Of a stretch of DNA of 64,000 nt, positions 41,802 through 50,339 are shown piece after piece. The position numbers and the translations under genes are program-made. Below the pieces are notes generated by a model, which was not told the origin of the DNA, did no database searches, and was given only the letters and a program-made list of their open reading frames with translations. Positions within the stretch are counted from its first letter, which is position 1. Every line of letters begins with the position of its first letter. This stretch comes from Streptomyces sp. AC550_RSS872 (lineage in GTDB: Bacteria > Actinomycetota > Actinomycetes > Streptomycetales > Streptomycetaceae), in NCBI RefSeq assembly GCF_019049285.1, contig NZ_JAGMUL010000042.1, positions 1 through 64,000 on the forward strand, in the 5' to 3' direction.

Positions 41802-42432
41802 ATCAGCGAGCACGACAGACGCGGCGGCCGACGCCGAAGGACGTATCGATCTCTCCGGCGTCCGGCTGCTGGTCTGCGTCTCCGGATCGGTGGCCGCCCT
41901 CGGTGTGCCGCACATCCTGCTTTGGCTCAAGAGCCGCCTAGGCCTGACCCAGATACGAGTCATGCTCACCCCGATGGCACTGCGCCTGGTCACCAAGGAC
42001 TCGTTCAAACGGGTCGTCGGCTGCGAGGTGCTCTGCGACTGGGACGACCTTCCGGACGACGCCCGCTCGCATGTCTCCGTCGCCCAATGGGCTCAGGTGG
42101 CACTGGTGTTGCCCACTACAGCGGACCTGGCGGGCAAGCTCGCGCACGGTATTGGCGACAACCTCGTCAGCTCCACGCTCATGGCCGTGTCCTGTCCGAC
42201 CATCGTGGTGCCCTCCACCAACGAGACGACCTGGAACAAGCCCGCCATGCGGCGCAACATCGACCAGCTCAAATCCGACGGCTACCAGGTGGTCGAGCCG
42301 AAACTCGGCCCGTCACTCGCCACCGGCGCCGACGAGACCGGCTCGATGGGCGACTACCGCGCACCGCTGGTCGCCGCGCTGACGCAGGCCGCGGGCCACC
42401 ACGCACGCAACGAGAACAGGAGAGACCGTTGA
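41785..42432 (+). CDS. Flavoprotein cysteine decarboxylase (TvaF-type, HFCD family)
   Basis: 215 residues of the homo-oligomeric flavin-containing Cys decarboxylases. GVRLLVCVSGSVAALGVPHIL forms the flavin-binding Rossmann start; AQVALVLPTTADLAGKLAHGIGDNLVS and IVVPSTNETTWNKPAMRRNI replace the PAMNxxMW region of EpiD/MrsD. It should oxidatively decarboxylate the C-terminal Cys78 of the precursor to a thioenol, which then cyclises on dehydrobutyrine from Thr73. Its last codons overlap the methyltransferase start. Confidence 0.92.
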   Translation: MTEATESASTTDAAADAEGRIDLSGVRLLVCVSGSVAALGVPHILLWLKSRLGLTQIRVMLTPMALRLVTKDSFKRVVGCEVLCDWDDLPDDARSHVSVAQWAQVALVLPTTADLAGKLAHGIGDNLVSSTLMAVSCPTIVVPSTNETTWNKPAMRRNIDQLKSDGYQVVEPKLGPSLATGADETGSMGDYRAPLVAALTQAAGHHARNENRRDR

Positions 42433-43637
42433 CCCTTGCCCTCGATGCGACACTGCGTCGCGTTCCGGAGCTTCTGGTCGAGGTGGACAGCGCTCATCAG
42501 GTCCGGGTGCACCACGATCGCCGCATTCTGGAGTTCGGACCCCACGCGCTGTCCCTGCTGGACGTCTTCTACGAGCCCACGACCGTCGGTGACGCGATCC
42601 ATCGACTCCGCCCAAGGCTCAAGGGCCGTAGGGCGGTTGACGAGCTGGTCGCCACCCTCGCCACCATGGTCAGCGCCGGTCTGCTGACCACGGAGCCGGC
42701 CGCCGGCCACTCCGAGCTGATGTTCCCGGTCGGTGGCTACGGCCAGGCGTACATGGACATCGCGATGCTCCAGGACCCGATCCGCAAGAGCCTGTTCATC
42801 AAGGCGATCGACGAGGTGGTCGGCCCGGACGACGTGGTCCTGGACCTCGGGACGGGTTCCGGCATACTAGCGGTCGCCTCGGCCAGGGCCGGAGCCCGCC
42901 GGGTGTACGCGGTCGAGCCGGCCCGAACCGGAGACATCGCGTCCCGGATCGTGGAGCGCAACGGGTTCAAGGACCGGGTCACCATGGTGCGGGGCTGGTC
43001 CACGGCCACCGAGCTGCCGGAGAAGGCGACGGTTCTCACCACCGACATCGTCGGCAACGACTGCCTGGACATGGTGATCTGGGAGAACCTCCAGGACGCC
43101 AGGAGACGCCTGCTCACCGAGGACGCCCGGCTCATCCCCGGCTCGCTGCGCAGCCATGCCTATCTCGCACATATGCCCGAGGAGTTCCGCCTCCGGCACC
43201 GGATCCTCGACTCCCACATCCGGACCTGGCAGGACCGCTACGGCATCGACTTCACCCCGATGCTGGAGGACGACCTCCCCCGCTCGGCCGGCTTCTACGA
43301 ACGGCCCGAACACGTAAGGAACTGGGAGCGACTCTCCGATCCCGCGCCACTCTTCACCGTCGATCTCCGCACGGATGTACGGCACTTCGAGAACCAGGTG
43401 ACCGTCCCCGTCACCACCTCAGGCGTCTTCAACACCGCGATCGTCTTCTTCGAGGCGCGGCTCGGCCCCACCACCACGCTCTCCACCGCGCCGTGGAACG
43501 GCGGCGAACTGAGCCACTGGTACTGCGCCGGCTGGACCTTCGCCAAGGACCGGAAGGTGACCCCCGGAGACGCGATCACGCTGAGCTACCAGTACCAGGG
43601 CGATGGCCGGGCCCGTGTGGACCTGGTCGAGGAGTGA
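42429..43637 (+). CDS. SAM-dependent methyltransferase with N-terminal PqqD/RRE-like domain (TvaG-type)
   Basis: 402 residues. From ~125 on is a class I methyltransferase of the PRMT type: VLDLGTGSGILAVASARAGARRVYAVEP (SAM motif I), then a C-terminal beta barrel (NTAIVFFEARLGPTTTLST, ELSHWYCAGWTF). In thioamitides this enzyme bis-N-methylates the core His. Residues ~5-90 (RVPELLVEVDSAHQVRVHHD...FGPHALSLLDVFYEP..TVGDAIHRLR...ELVATLATMVSAGLLTT) look like a PqqD-type winged recognition domain; this part is inference. TTG start at 42429 with GGAG 6 nt upstream overlaps the decarboxylase stop. Confidence 0.87.
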   Translation: MTLALDATLRRVPELLVEVDSAHQVRVHHDRRILEFGPHALSLLDVFYEPTTVGDAIHRLRPRLKGRRAVDELVATLATMVSAGLLTTEPAAGHSELMFPVGGYGQAYMDIAMLQDPIRKSLFIKAIDEVVGPDDVVLDLGTGSGILAVASARAGARRVYAVEPARTGDIASRIVERNGFKDRVTMVRGWSTATELPEKATVLTTDIVGNDCLDMVIWENLQDARRRLLTEDARLIPGSLRSHAYLAHMPEEFRLRHRILDSHIRTWQDRYGIDFTPMLEDDLPRSAGFYERPEHVRNWERLSDPAPLFTVDLRTDVRHFENQVTVPVTTSGVFNTAIVFFEARLGPTTTLSTAPWNGGELSHWYCAGWTFAKDRKVTPGDAITLSYQYQGDGRARVDLVEE

Positions 43638-43644
43638 GGGAAGC

Positions 43645-44997
43645 ATGAAACTACGTACCAGCGTTCCCAAGATCAACGGCGGTGGCGTCCACCGGGAGAT
43701 CACCGCAGCCGAGACCTTCGCCAAGGTGCAGCCGCATCTGCTGCGAGCGGGCATCACCCGAGTCGCCGACATCACCTGGCTGGATCGCATCGGCATCCCG
43801 GTCTACAACGCGGTCTCACCGAGGTCCAACGACATCATCTCCGTCTATAACGGCAAGGGCACGACCCCGCTCCAGGCGAAGACCTCAGCCGTGATGGAGG
43901 CGATCGAGCGGTTCGCGGCCTGGCTGCCCCGCCGTCCGGACGCCATCGCCTCGTACGCCGAACTCCTCGCGGCCGGCCGGAAGGTCATGCACCCCGCCGA
44001 GTACGTCCTGGAGCTCGCCCCGCACTACTCCGACGACCTGCCCCTCTCCTGGGCCGAGGGATACGACCTGCTCAGCGACGAGCGGGTGCTGATACCCCAG
44101 GACGCGGCCTGCTATGTGGCCAAACTGCACGAGGCGCCCTGCTATCGGATCACCACCACCAACGGGCTCGCCTCAGGGAACAGCCTGGAGGAGGCCATCT
44201 GCCACGCACTGTGCGAGGTGATCGAGCGGGACGCGATCACCATCTCCGAAGTGCTGTGCACCCAACTCTGTCGCGCCCTGGAACGCGGTGCCCTGGCCTC
44301 GGAGCACTCGGCGGCGATCACCGGCTGGCTCAAGGAGAAGCACCCGCATGTGGACACCGCCACCCTGCCGGCAGCCGCCCAGGAACTGATCGCCAAGATC
44401 CGCGCGGCGGGGCTGGAGATCCGGGTGCTCCAGCTCACCAACGACATCGGAGTACCGACCTTCATGGCAGCGATCTCCGAAGGCCTGACCGCCACCTCGG
44501 CACAGAGCCATGCCGGCTTCGGCACTCACCCCGACGCCGAGGTGGCGATCATTCGCGCGATCACCGAATGCGCCCAGGGACGGGCGGTCGACATCCAGGC
44601 GATGCGCGAGGACATCTCGCTGCCGGGCGCCGATATACCGAAGCATCTGATGCACGTGCACCGCTCGTCGGCCGTCGACAAGACCGGCTGGATCTGGCAG
44701 CCGATGAAGAAGATCGTCGACGCCCGGGGGATCGACACCCACCAGCACGGCGACCTCATGGACGATGTGCGCTTCATGCTCGACCGGCTGCGCACGATCG
44801 GGATGAAGCGCGCCATCGTCGTCGACCTCTCACCACCCGAAGTCCCCGTCTCCGTAGTCCGGTTGCTGGTGCCCGGCCTGGAGTCCTGGGGCGTCGACCA
44901 CTGCAAGCTCGGGACTCGCGCCAGCACCGAGTGGAACCGCGCGGTGCGCACCGTGGCGGAACTCAACCGCCGCCTGACAGCTTCCCACGCCGGCTGA
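43645..44997 (+). CDS. YcaO-domain enzyme (TvaH-type), thioamide formation
   Basis: 450 residues. YcaO ATP-binding signatures are seen in TPLQAKTSAVMEAIERFAAW, TTNGLASGNSLEEAICHALCEVIERDAI and GFGTHPDAEVAIIRAITECAQ, with acidic Mg/ATP residues on the helices. The N-terminal half has the winged extension. Together with the TfuA protein encoded 95 nt downstream it should activate backbone amides with ATP to install thioamides in the core. ATG 43645 follows GAGGGAAG, 7 nt after the methyltransferase stop. No cyclodehydratase partner domain is fused, consistent with thioamidation and not azoline formation. Confidence 0.95.
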   Translation: MKLRTSVPKINGGGVHREITAAETFAKVQPHLLRAGITRVADITWLDRIGIPVYNAVSPRSNDIISVYNGKGTTPLQAKTSAVMEAIERFAAWLPRRPDAIASYAELLAAGRKVMHPAEYVLELAPHYSDDLPLSWAEGYDLLSDERVLIPQDAACYVAKLHEAPCYRITTTNGLASGNSLEEAICHALCEVIERDAITISEVLCTQLCRALERGALASEHSAAITGWLKEKHPHVDTATLPAAAQELIAKIRAAGLEIRVLQLTNDIGVPTFMAAISEGLTATSAQSHAGFGTHPDAEVAIIRAITECAQGRAVDIQAMREDISLPGADIPKHLMHVHRSSAVDKTGWIWQPMKKIVDARGIDTHQHGDLMDDVRFMLDRLRTIGMKRAIVVDLSPPEVPVSVVRLLVPGLESWGVDHCKLGTRASTEWNRAVRTVAELNRRLTASHAG

Positions 44998-45092
44998 GCT
45001 CCCCTCGTGTCGATCACGGTGCCGTGGTGCTCGCCCTTGCCCGCGCCCGGCCAGTCCTCTCCAGCCACCCACGAAGAAAGGTATGAAACACA

Positions 45093-45773
45093 ATGCGCGC
45101 TGTGGTCTTTCTGGGACCAAGTCTTTCCCCCGCCCAGGCCGCAGAGGTGCTGGACGCGGAGTATCTGCCCCCCGTCCAGCGGGGGGACATCGACGCGCTG
45201 CTACGCCGCCCTGAGCCGCCCGAGGTGATCGGCATCGTGGACGGCAAGTTCCTGTCCTCGCTGTCGATTTCACCGAAGGAGGTGCTCAACGCGGTCGACC
45301 GGGGCACCCGCGTCTACGGCTCCTCCAGCATGGGTGCCCTCCGTGCCGCGGAGTGCGCCCCCTGGGGGATGGTCGGCATCGGCAGGATCTTCGAGGCGTA
45401 CGCCACCGGGGCGGTCGACGCCGATGACGAGGTGGCTATCGTCTTCGACGAGGAGAGCGGCGCGGCCTTCTCGGACCCGATGGTCAACCTCAGGTTCGCC
45501 ATCGAGGCGGCGACCGAGCGCCAGGTCATCAGCCCCGACAGCGCGGAGGTCTTCCTCACCGCTGCCAAGGGCCTCTACTTCCCCGAGCGCACGGTGCGCA
45601 ACACACTGCGGGTCATCATCGGGGAGGTCAGCCCGGCCGAACACGAGGCACTCACCCGCTTCTTCGCCGACGGGGCCCCCGACACCAAGGCCGACGACGC
45701 CCGGTTGCTGCTCACAGCCATCCGGGAGTACCTCGACCGCGCCGCCGCCAACCCGGCCGCCTCGGCCGCGTGA
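45093..45773 (+). CDS. TfuA-like protein (TvaI-type), YcaO partner
   Basis: 226 residues of the TfuA core family: AVVFLGPSLSPAQAAEVL, PEVIGIVDGKFLSSLSISPKEVLNAVDRGTRVYG, SSSMGALRAAECAPWGMVGIGRIFEAY. TfuA proteins accompany YcaO in thioamide-forming systems and are thought to recruit or handle the sulfur source. ATG follows GAAGAAAGG. A 95-nt spacer separates it from the YcaO gene, in which I see no extra ORF or hairpin. Confidence 0.93.
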   Translation: MRAVVFLGPSLSPAQAAEVLDAEYLPPVQRGDIDALLRRPEPPEVIGIVDGKFLSSLSISPKEVLNAVDRGTRVYGSSSMGALRAAECAPWGMVGIGRIFEAYATGAVDADDEVAIVFDEESGAAFSDPMVNLRFAIEAATERQVISPDSAEVFLTAAKGLYFPERTVRNTLRVIIGEVSPAEHEALTRFFADGAPDTKADDARLLLTAIREYLDRAAANPAASAA

Positions 45774-45791
45774 CAAGAGAGGCGATCCGCG

Positions 45792-46661
45792 ATGACCACT
45801 CGACACCCGCTGCTGAGTGAGGACCAGCTCTCCCGGTTCCGGGCCGACGGCTTCCTCTGCCCCATCGACCTGCTGGAGCGTGGGACGGCGGAGTCCTATG
45901 CCGCGCAGGTGCGCACCTACAAGGAAGTCACTCGTCGCGCGGGTGGGTTCCTGTGGCAGCGGTGGAACTACCCCAAGATCCATCTGCTCACCCGCTGGGC
46001 GGACGAGCTGGTGCACAACGAGGCGGTACTCGACCTCGCCGAGAGCCTGATCGGCCCGGACCTGATGGTGTGGTCCACCAACATCTTCGAACGTTCCGGC
46101 TACAGCGACGCCCGCCTGGCCTGGCACCAGGACGGCCCATACTACGGATGGCACGATTTCAACGGACGCGCGGTGCGGATCTGGATCGCCCTGACACAAA
46201 CCGACGAGGCGAATGGCACCATGCGTTACTGCCGCGGCTCGCACGCCGAGGGCCTGGTCCCGCACCATTTCACCGGCCGGACGGTGGCCGACCTGACTCA
46301 AGGGGAGAAAGCCGACTATCTCGTCGCGGACGAGAACACCGTCAGCGTGAACCTCGAGCCCGGGCAGTGCGCGATCCACACACCGGCCACGGTGCACAGC
46401 TCCGGCCCCAGCACCAGCGAGGCCGAACGCCTCTGCTTCGCGATCGACTATATAAGTCCCGCGATACGTCCCACGGTTGGCGAGGATTCGGCCCTACTGG
46501 TCCGAGGTGAGGACCGCCACGGCCACCACACATACGAGAGGCGTCCCGACACGGACTTCTCCGCCGAGGCGCTCCGTGGCTTCCGGGCCGCGGTGTCGCT
46601 GCGGGACGCACGTCTGCTCAGGGTGATGCGAGAGGTACACGAGGGGAAGACCGCGTGCTGA
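45792..46661 (+). CDS. PhyH-type Fe(II)/2-oxoglutarate dioxygenase (TvaJ-type)
   Basis: 289 residues. The metal triad of phytanoyl-CoA-dioxygenase-like enzymes is visible: His112 and Asp114 in WHQDGPYYG, and distal His202 in TVHSSGPSTSEAER, where the Arg would hold 2-oxoglutarate. In thioviridamide-type pathways it beta-hydroxylates the methylated histidine. ATG has AAGAGAGGCG upstream; the 3' end overlaps the peptidase gene by 7 nt. Confidence 0.92.
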   Translation: MTTRHPLLSEDQLSRFRADGFLCPIDLLERGTAESYAAQVRTYKEVTRRAGGFLWQRWNYPKIHLLTRWADELVHNEAVLDLAESLIGPDLMVWSTNIFERSGYSDARLAWHQDGPYYGWHDFNGRAVRIWIALTQTDEANGTMRYCRGSHAEGLVPHHFTGRTVADLTQGEKADYLVADENTVSVNLEPGQCAIHTPATVHSSGPSTSEAERLCFAIDYISPAIRPTVGEDSALLVRGEDRHGHHTYERRPDTDFSAEALRGFRAAVSLRDARLLRVMREVHEGKTAC

Positions 46662-47467
46662 ACAACTGGCAGGTCATCATCAACGACGGCTTTGTGAACA
46701 GCACTTCGGCCATCTCTCCGCCCTGGTCACCGCTGAGCACGGCCGAGGTGAAGCCTCCTCCCGCCGTCGAAGACACCGAAAAGTGGTACCCCAAGGTGAT
46801 CAACCAGTGGGCCCTGCCGCTCTGCACCTCCGCAGTGATCACTGCGATGGCCTCGTACTACCAGCACCGGGCAACCGGCCGGCCGAGCGACCCTTCGCTG
46901 CTCTTCAACTACCGTCTCTCCCGCCGGCTCGGCGGCGACCCCGACCGCAACGGCTCCCATGTCCTCTTCAGCATGGCCGCGTGGGAGCGGTACGGCCTGG
47001 CCGACGAGGCGCGGTGGCCGTTCGACCTGGACCGGATCAACGAAGATCCGCCGGAGGCTGCCTACCCCTCGCGCCGGCCCAAGCTCCACTGCCGCAAGCT
47101 GGACCGCGGCGCCCTCTCACCAGAGGAGCAACTCGCGGCACTCCAGGTGCCGCTCGCGGTGGGGCTTCCGGTCATCGTCGAGTTCACGCTGCATATTTCG
47201 ACCGCGAAGTCCTTTCCGACGGGCGTCCTCCCGGTGCCGCACCCCCGAGAGCGGCTGCTGGGTGATCATGTGGCGCTGCTCATCGGCTACGACGAGAACA
47301 AGGAATGTGGGCCCGGACTCAAAGGCGCGTTCCGGGTGCGGAACAGTTGGGGAGAAACCTGGGGAGAAGGCGGCTACGGTTGGCTACCTTTCGCCTACGC
47401 TCACCGAAGGTTGCTATGCGATAGTTGGATCGTAGCCGAGACAGATTGGGTTGTAACGTCCACATGA
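46655..47467 (+). CDS. C1 papain-like cysteine peptidase (TvaK-type)
   Basis: 270 residues, no signal peptide, so cytoplasmic. The catalytic set of papain is readable: oxyanion Gln51 and Cys57 in NQWALPLCTSAV, His205 in GDHVALLIGYD, and Asn230 in RNSWGETWGEGGYGW. Likely removes the leader from the modified precursor, probably before Ser66, though this has not been shown from sequence. The GTG start overlaps the dioxygenase stop, with GAGGGGAAG upstream. Its stop overlaps the ATG of the membrane protein by 4 nt. Confidence 0.9.
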   Translation: MLNNWQVIINDGFVNSTSAISPPWSPLSTAEVKPPPAVEDTEKWYPKVINQWALPLCTSAVITAMASYYQHRATGRPSDPSLLFNYRLSRRLGGDPDRNGSHVLFSMAAWERYGLADEARWPFDLDRINEDPPEAAYPSRRPKLHCRKLDRGALSPEEQLAALQVPLAVGLPVIVEFTLHISTAKSFPTGVLPVPHPRERLLGDHVALLIGYDENKECGPGLKGAFRVRNSWGETWGEGGYGWLPFAYAHRRLLCDSWIVAETDWVVTST

Positions 47468-48300
47468 TCCAACGCCTGACGCCATTCATCAAATGGGCAG
47501 CACTTTTAACAATCCTAGCAGAAATCCTCCTGGTGTGGACCGGGAAGGTCTCTTTCACGGACGCTGCGATCGTCGTGGTGATTATCGAGGGCCTGCTTCT
47601 CTGCCTGCTGCTCCTCGGCGCATGGCAGATCAGAAACATATACCGGGAGCAGCGGGACACCGCTCCCGACCGTTTCACCGCGGCAATGCGTGCGGTGGAG
47701 GAAGTCCTGCCCAAGCCGTTGGGAAAGCTGATCGCATTCGAATTGACCTTGCAGCGTTCCACTCTGCTCCTCGCCACCCGCCGCCGTGATGTCCCCAAAG
47801 GCGGGACAGGCGTGCCGTACTACCGCGCGCTCAGCGGAATCCTGTGGGTCATGCTCGCCGTTACAATCGTCGAGATCGTGGTCGTACATCTCGCCATTCC
47901 TTGGCCCACCGTGCGCATCATTCTGCTCGTCGTCTCGGTTATCGGACTGTGGTGGCTCGTCGCTTTCTTCGCCTCGCTCGTCGCATATCCGACGACGCTG
48001 CACAACGGAAAGCTGCGTATCCGCTTCTCCGACATGGTCGATGTGACCGTGCCGCTGGAAGGAGTGGAGCGGGTGCGTCTGCACCGGCAGTCGCGCTCCC
48101 AGCGGCGCATCGCGATGTTCGCCGACGACGCGCTTTACGTGGAGGTCTACGGCAGCACCAACGTCGCCATCCGGCTTCGCGAGCCGGTGCTCATCTCGCT
48201 CCCCAAGGAAGGCGAGCGGTTCGTCAGCGAAGTACACCTGTGGGCCGACGACCCCGACCGGCTGCTGGCCCTGCTCACCGAGGCCGCATACGACAAGTGA
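47464..48300 (+). CDS. Four-span membrane protein of the thioamitide cluster (TvaL position)
   Basis: 278 residues, no family recognised. Two N-terminal spans (FIKWAALLTILAEILLVW, AAIVVVIIEGLLLCLLLLGAW), a cytoplasmic loop, two more spans (GILWVMLAVTIVEIVVVHLAI, VRIILLVVSVIGLWWLVAFF), then a ~90-residue PH-like soluble domain (KLRIRFSDMVDVTVPLEGVERVRL). Leu15 is encoded by TTA (47506-47508), rare in Streptomyces and a mark of bldA control. GC content is lower than in its neighbours. It could serve self-protection or export; no transporter gene is otherwise present in the cluster. Confidence 0.8.
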   Translation: MIQRLTPFIKWAALLTILAEILLVWTGKVSFTDAAIVVVIIEGLLLCLLLLGAWQIRNIYREQRDTAPDRFTAAMRAVEEVLPKPLGKLIAFELTLQRSTLLLATRRRDVPKGGTGVPYYRALSGILWVMLAVTIVEIVVVHLAIPWPTVRIILLVVSVIGLWWLVAFFASLVAYPTTLHNGKLRIRFSDMVDVTVPLEGVERVRLHRQSRSQRRIAMFADDALYVEVYGSTNVAIRLREPVLISLPKEGERFVSEVHLWADDPDRLLALLTEAAYDK

Positions 48301-48332
48301 CGCACGAGGGGCTACCGGGTACGGATGACGCG

Positions 48333-49166
48333 TCACACGGCGAAGCGATCCGGCTCCGGCAGGATCAGCCGGCGAGCCTGTGTGTCGTCCCGCGCCAGGA
48401 TCGCCTGGTGGAGCCTGCCCACTTCCTGCCCCGGCTCCACCCCCAGCTCCTCGTCCAGCACCTTCCGCAGCTCGAGGTAGGTGCGCAGGGCAGCCTCGAT
48501 GTCGCCGCAGCAGTAGTACGCGTACATCAGCTGTCCCCAGGAGACCTCGCGGTACGGGTGGTCGGCGAGCAGGGCCCGTACCTGCGGGACGACCAGCCGA
48601 TGCTCCCCCCTCACCAGCCGCGCCGAGATCAGGTCCTCCCGAGCGATCAGGCGGAGATGGTTGAACGAGTCGAGCTGGGTGAGCAGTCGGCTGGAGCCCG
48701 CGACATCGGCACCACCCGCCGTGCCACGCCATAAGGCCAGTGCTCGCTCCAGATTCACTATGGCCCTGTCATTGTTGCCATTTCTCGTCTCGGTCTGCGC
48801 CCGGGATACCAGGCGGACGAATATATCGGCGTCCAGGTCCATTTCCGTCACGCTGAGCGAGTAACCTCCGCCGCCACTCCGGGCGGAGCCTCTCACCGAT
48901 TCGAGTCGCTTTGTCGCGGGATCCGCAGCACGTAGGCACCGGCGCAGCCGAGACGCATAGGTGCGCAGGTTAGAGCGGTAGGTAGCGGGGGTTTTATCCC
49001 ATAAGAGTTCGGCTAGTGCCGCCTGCGTTACAAATCTGTTCGGCCGCAGCAGCAACGATGCCAATAACCCCCGTACGCGATGTTCGGACAGGTTCACCTC
49101 GATGAGTTTACTGTCACAGCACTGCGGACCCATAACCGTTACGGAGCCGAGTATCCCAAAGATCAT
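48333..49166 (-). CDS. SARP-type pathway activator (AfsR/DnrI family) with two TTA codons
   Basis: 277 residues. An N-terminal OmpR-type winged helix (VNLSEHRVRGLLASLLLRPNRFVT...LAELLWDKTPATYRSNLRTYASRLRR) is followed by a bacterial transcriptional activation domain (AREDLISARLVRGEHRLVVPQVRALLADHPYREVSWGQLMYAYYCCGDIEAALRTY...LDEELGVEPGQEV in outline). Leu34 and Leu55 are TTA codons (49065-49067 and 49002-49004), so translation should depend on the bldA tRNA. It converges on the membrane protein gene, and probably activates the precursor operon. No kinase or NB-ARC domain is attached. Confidence 0.92.
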   Translation of the reverse strand: MIFGILGSVTVMGPQCCDSKLIEVNLSEHRVRGLLASLLLRPNRFVTQAALAELLWDKTPATYRSNLRTYASRLRRCLRAADPATKRLESVRGSARSGGGGYSLSVTEMDLDADIFVRLVSRAQTETRNGNNDRAIVNLERALALWRGTAGGADVAGSSRLLTQLDSFNHLRLIAREDLISARLVRGEHRLVVPQVRALLADHPYREVSWGQLMYAYYCCGDIEAALRTYLELRKVLDEELGVEPGQEVGRLHQAILARDDTQARRLILPEPDRFAV

Positions 49167-49646
49167 CAGCAGTCCCCTCAGTCATGCGCGCTCTCAGTGG
49201 AGGCCGTCACTTTAGCGAGTGACCTATCCATTGTAACGTGAAGGTGGAATTCCTGAGCCCGGTGCCGCCCGTTTCCCCCCTGAGCGTCAAGACACGAGAG
49301 GAATTATTCGTTCCATTTTGCGTACCCTCCTGCACTGGCAGCGCGATGTGGCCCACGCGAGCCGGTTGAGCAGGCGGCGGAACTCCTTGGCGACAGGCAT
49401 GGCCGGGACGGGCAACTGACCGGTTTTATCGCGTTGTTCGAGATTGCGGGTCCGGCTGCTTGTCGTCGGCGGGCATGGCCGAGGACCGGCGCGTGGGTCG
49501 GGTGCTCCAGGGTTCCTCGGGTCGTGCCCGGTGCCACGCGGTCGCAGCCGGCGGCCTACCTCACCCTCAACGTCCATCTCGCTCACGGCATGCGGCAGTT
49601 CGGCGCCCGGCAGGACTGATTCCGTCCTGCCGCAGTACCCCACGGG
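49167..49646. other. 480-nt gene-free right border of the RiPP cluster
   Basis: Lower GC near 49170-49330, then a GC-rich part with only unconvincing short frames. A minus-strand segment at about 49305-49420 reads AKEFRRLLNRLAWATSRCQC, faintly like the C-terminal tail of an IS-type transposase, but no catalytic part is present. It also holds the upstream region of the SARP gene and a terminator hairpin near the right end. Confidence 0.4.
49609..49632 (-). terminator. Terminator hairpin of the 49647-50339 gene
   Basis: GGCAGGAC (49609-49616) and GTCCTGCC (49625-49632) form a perfect 8-bp stem with an 8-nt loop, 15 nt beyond the stop of the minus-strand gene that ends at 49647. Confidence 0.6.
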
Positions 49647-50339
49647 TCACGCGTCAGACCGCTCCCAGACGGTGACGTCGAGCTGTCCGCCGCCGCTGTC
49701 CGGCGCGGTGACGACCTTCAGGTAGGCGATCCGGCTCTCACCGGTCTGCAGGCAGTAGGTCTCGCCGGGCTTCACGTTCGCGCTGTAGCCGCTGTTGCGC
49801 CCGACGCTCTCCACGCACTCCTCGGGCGTCGGGGCGGTACCGGGGTCGGCCCACTGGGCCAGGGTGGTGGCGGAATCCGGTACGAACAGGCTCGGGTCGC
49901 CGGTTTCGGATCCGAAGATGATGTCCGCACCGTCGGTGCCGGCACTCATCACGAGCGGCTTCGGCGTGTCCAGCTCGATGTACGACCCGGTGATGGACGC
50001 TTCGGCGTCCACCTTGTCCGGCCCGAACACCTTCCGGTACTGCTGCCCGTCGGCCGTGGGCGGCGCGCTGCTCGGCTCCTGGCCGCCGCCCTGTCCCTCA
50101 CCGCCGCCGGACCGCGCGGACGCGGTGGGCGCCGACTCCGCAGGCCGGTCGCCGTCGTCGCCGGACGAGCCCGGCCTGGCCACCAGGATCGTGATCAGGA
50201 TGCCCACGACCGGGATGACGATCCCGATGACCCACCACGCCCAGCGGGGCTGCTGGGGACCCTGCGGGGGCGGGGTCTGCGGCGGCCCGTACGGCTGCCC
50301 CTGCGGTGGACCCGCCGGCCCGTTGTTCGCCCAGCTCAT
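49647..50339 (-). CDS. Membrane-anchored hypothetical protein with Pro-rich N-terminus
   Basis: 230 residues, function not recognised. A Pro/Gln/Gly-rich cytoplasmic leader (PPQGQPYGPPQTPPPQGPQQ) precedes one span (WAWWVIGIVIPVVGILITILVA), a Gly/Ser/Ala-rich linker and a ~130-residue exterior beta domain with two cysteines (ECVESV and TYCLQTGES). Similar layouts are common in Streptomyces surface proteins. ATG 50339 has GGGGGAG 5 nt upstream. It is divergent from the giant NB-ARC gene. Confidence 0.78.
   Translation of the reverse strand: MSWANNGPAGPPQGQPYGPPQTPPPQGPQQPRWAWWVIGIVIPVVGILITILVARPGSSGDDGDRPAESAPTASARSGGGEGQGGGQEPSSAPPTADGQQYRKVFGPDKVDAEASITGSYIELDTPKPLVMSAGTDGADIIFGSETGDPSLFVPDSATTLAQWADPGTAPTPEECVESVGRNSGYSANVKPGETYCLQTGESRIAYLKVVTAPDSGGGQLDVTVWERSDA

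Noticed and set aside
41922..42428. Upstream extension of the methyltransferase frame
   Set aside because: It overlaps the decarboxylase gene; the TTG at 42429 has a ribosome site and begins a coherent domain.
44998..45092. A second precursor peptide between YcaO and TfuA genes
   Set aside because: No short frame with a ribosome site and a His-Cys or similar end was found in this 95-nt gap.
49287..49643. 118-codon minus-strand ORF in the cluster border
   Set aside because: Composition is random-like, no ribosome site, and plus-strand frames overlap it; at best a relic.
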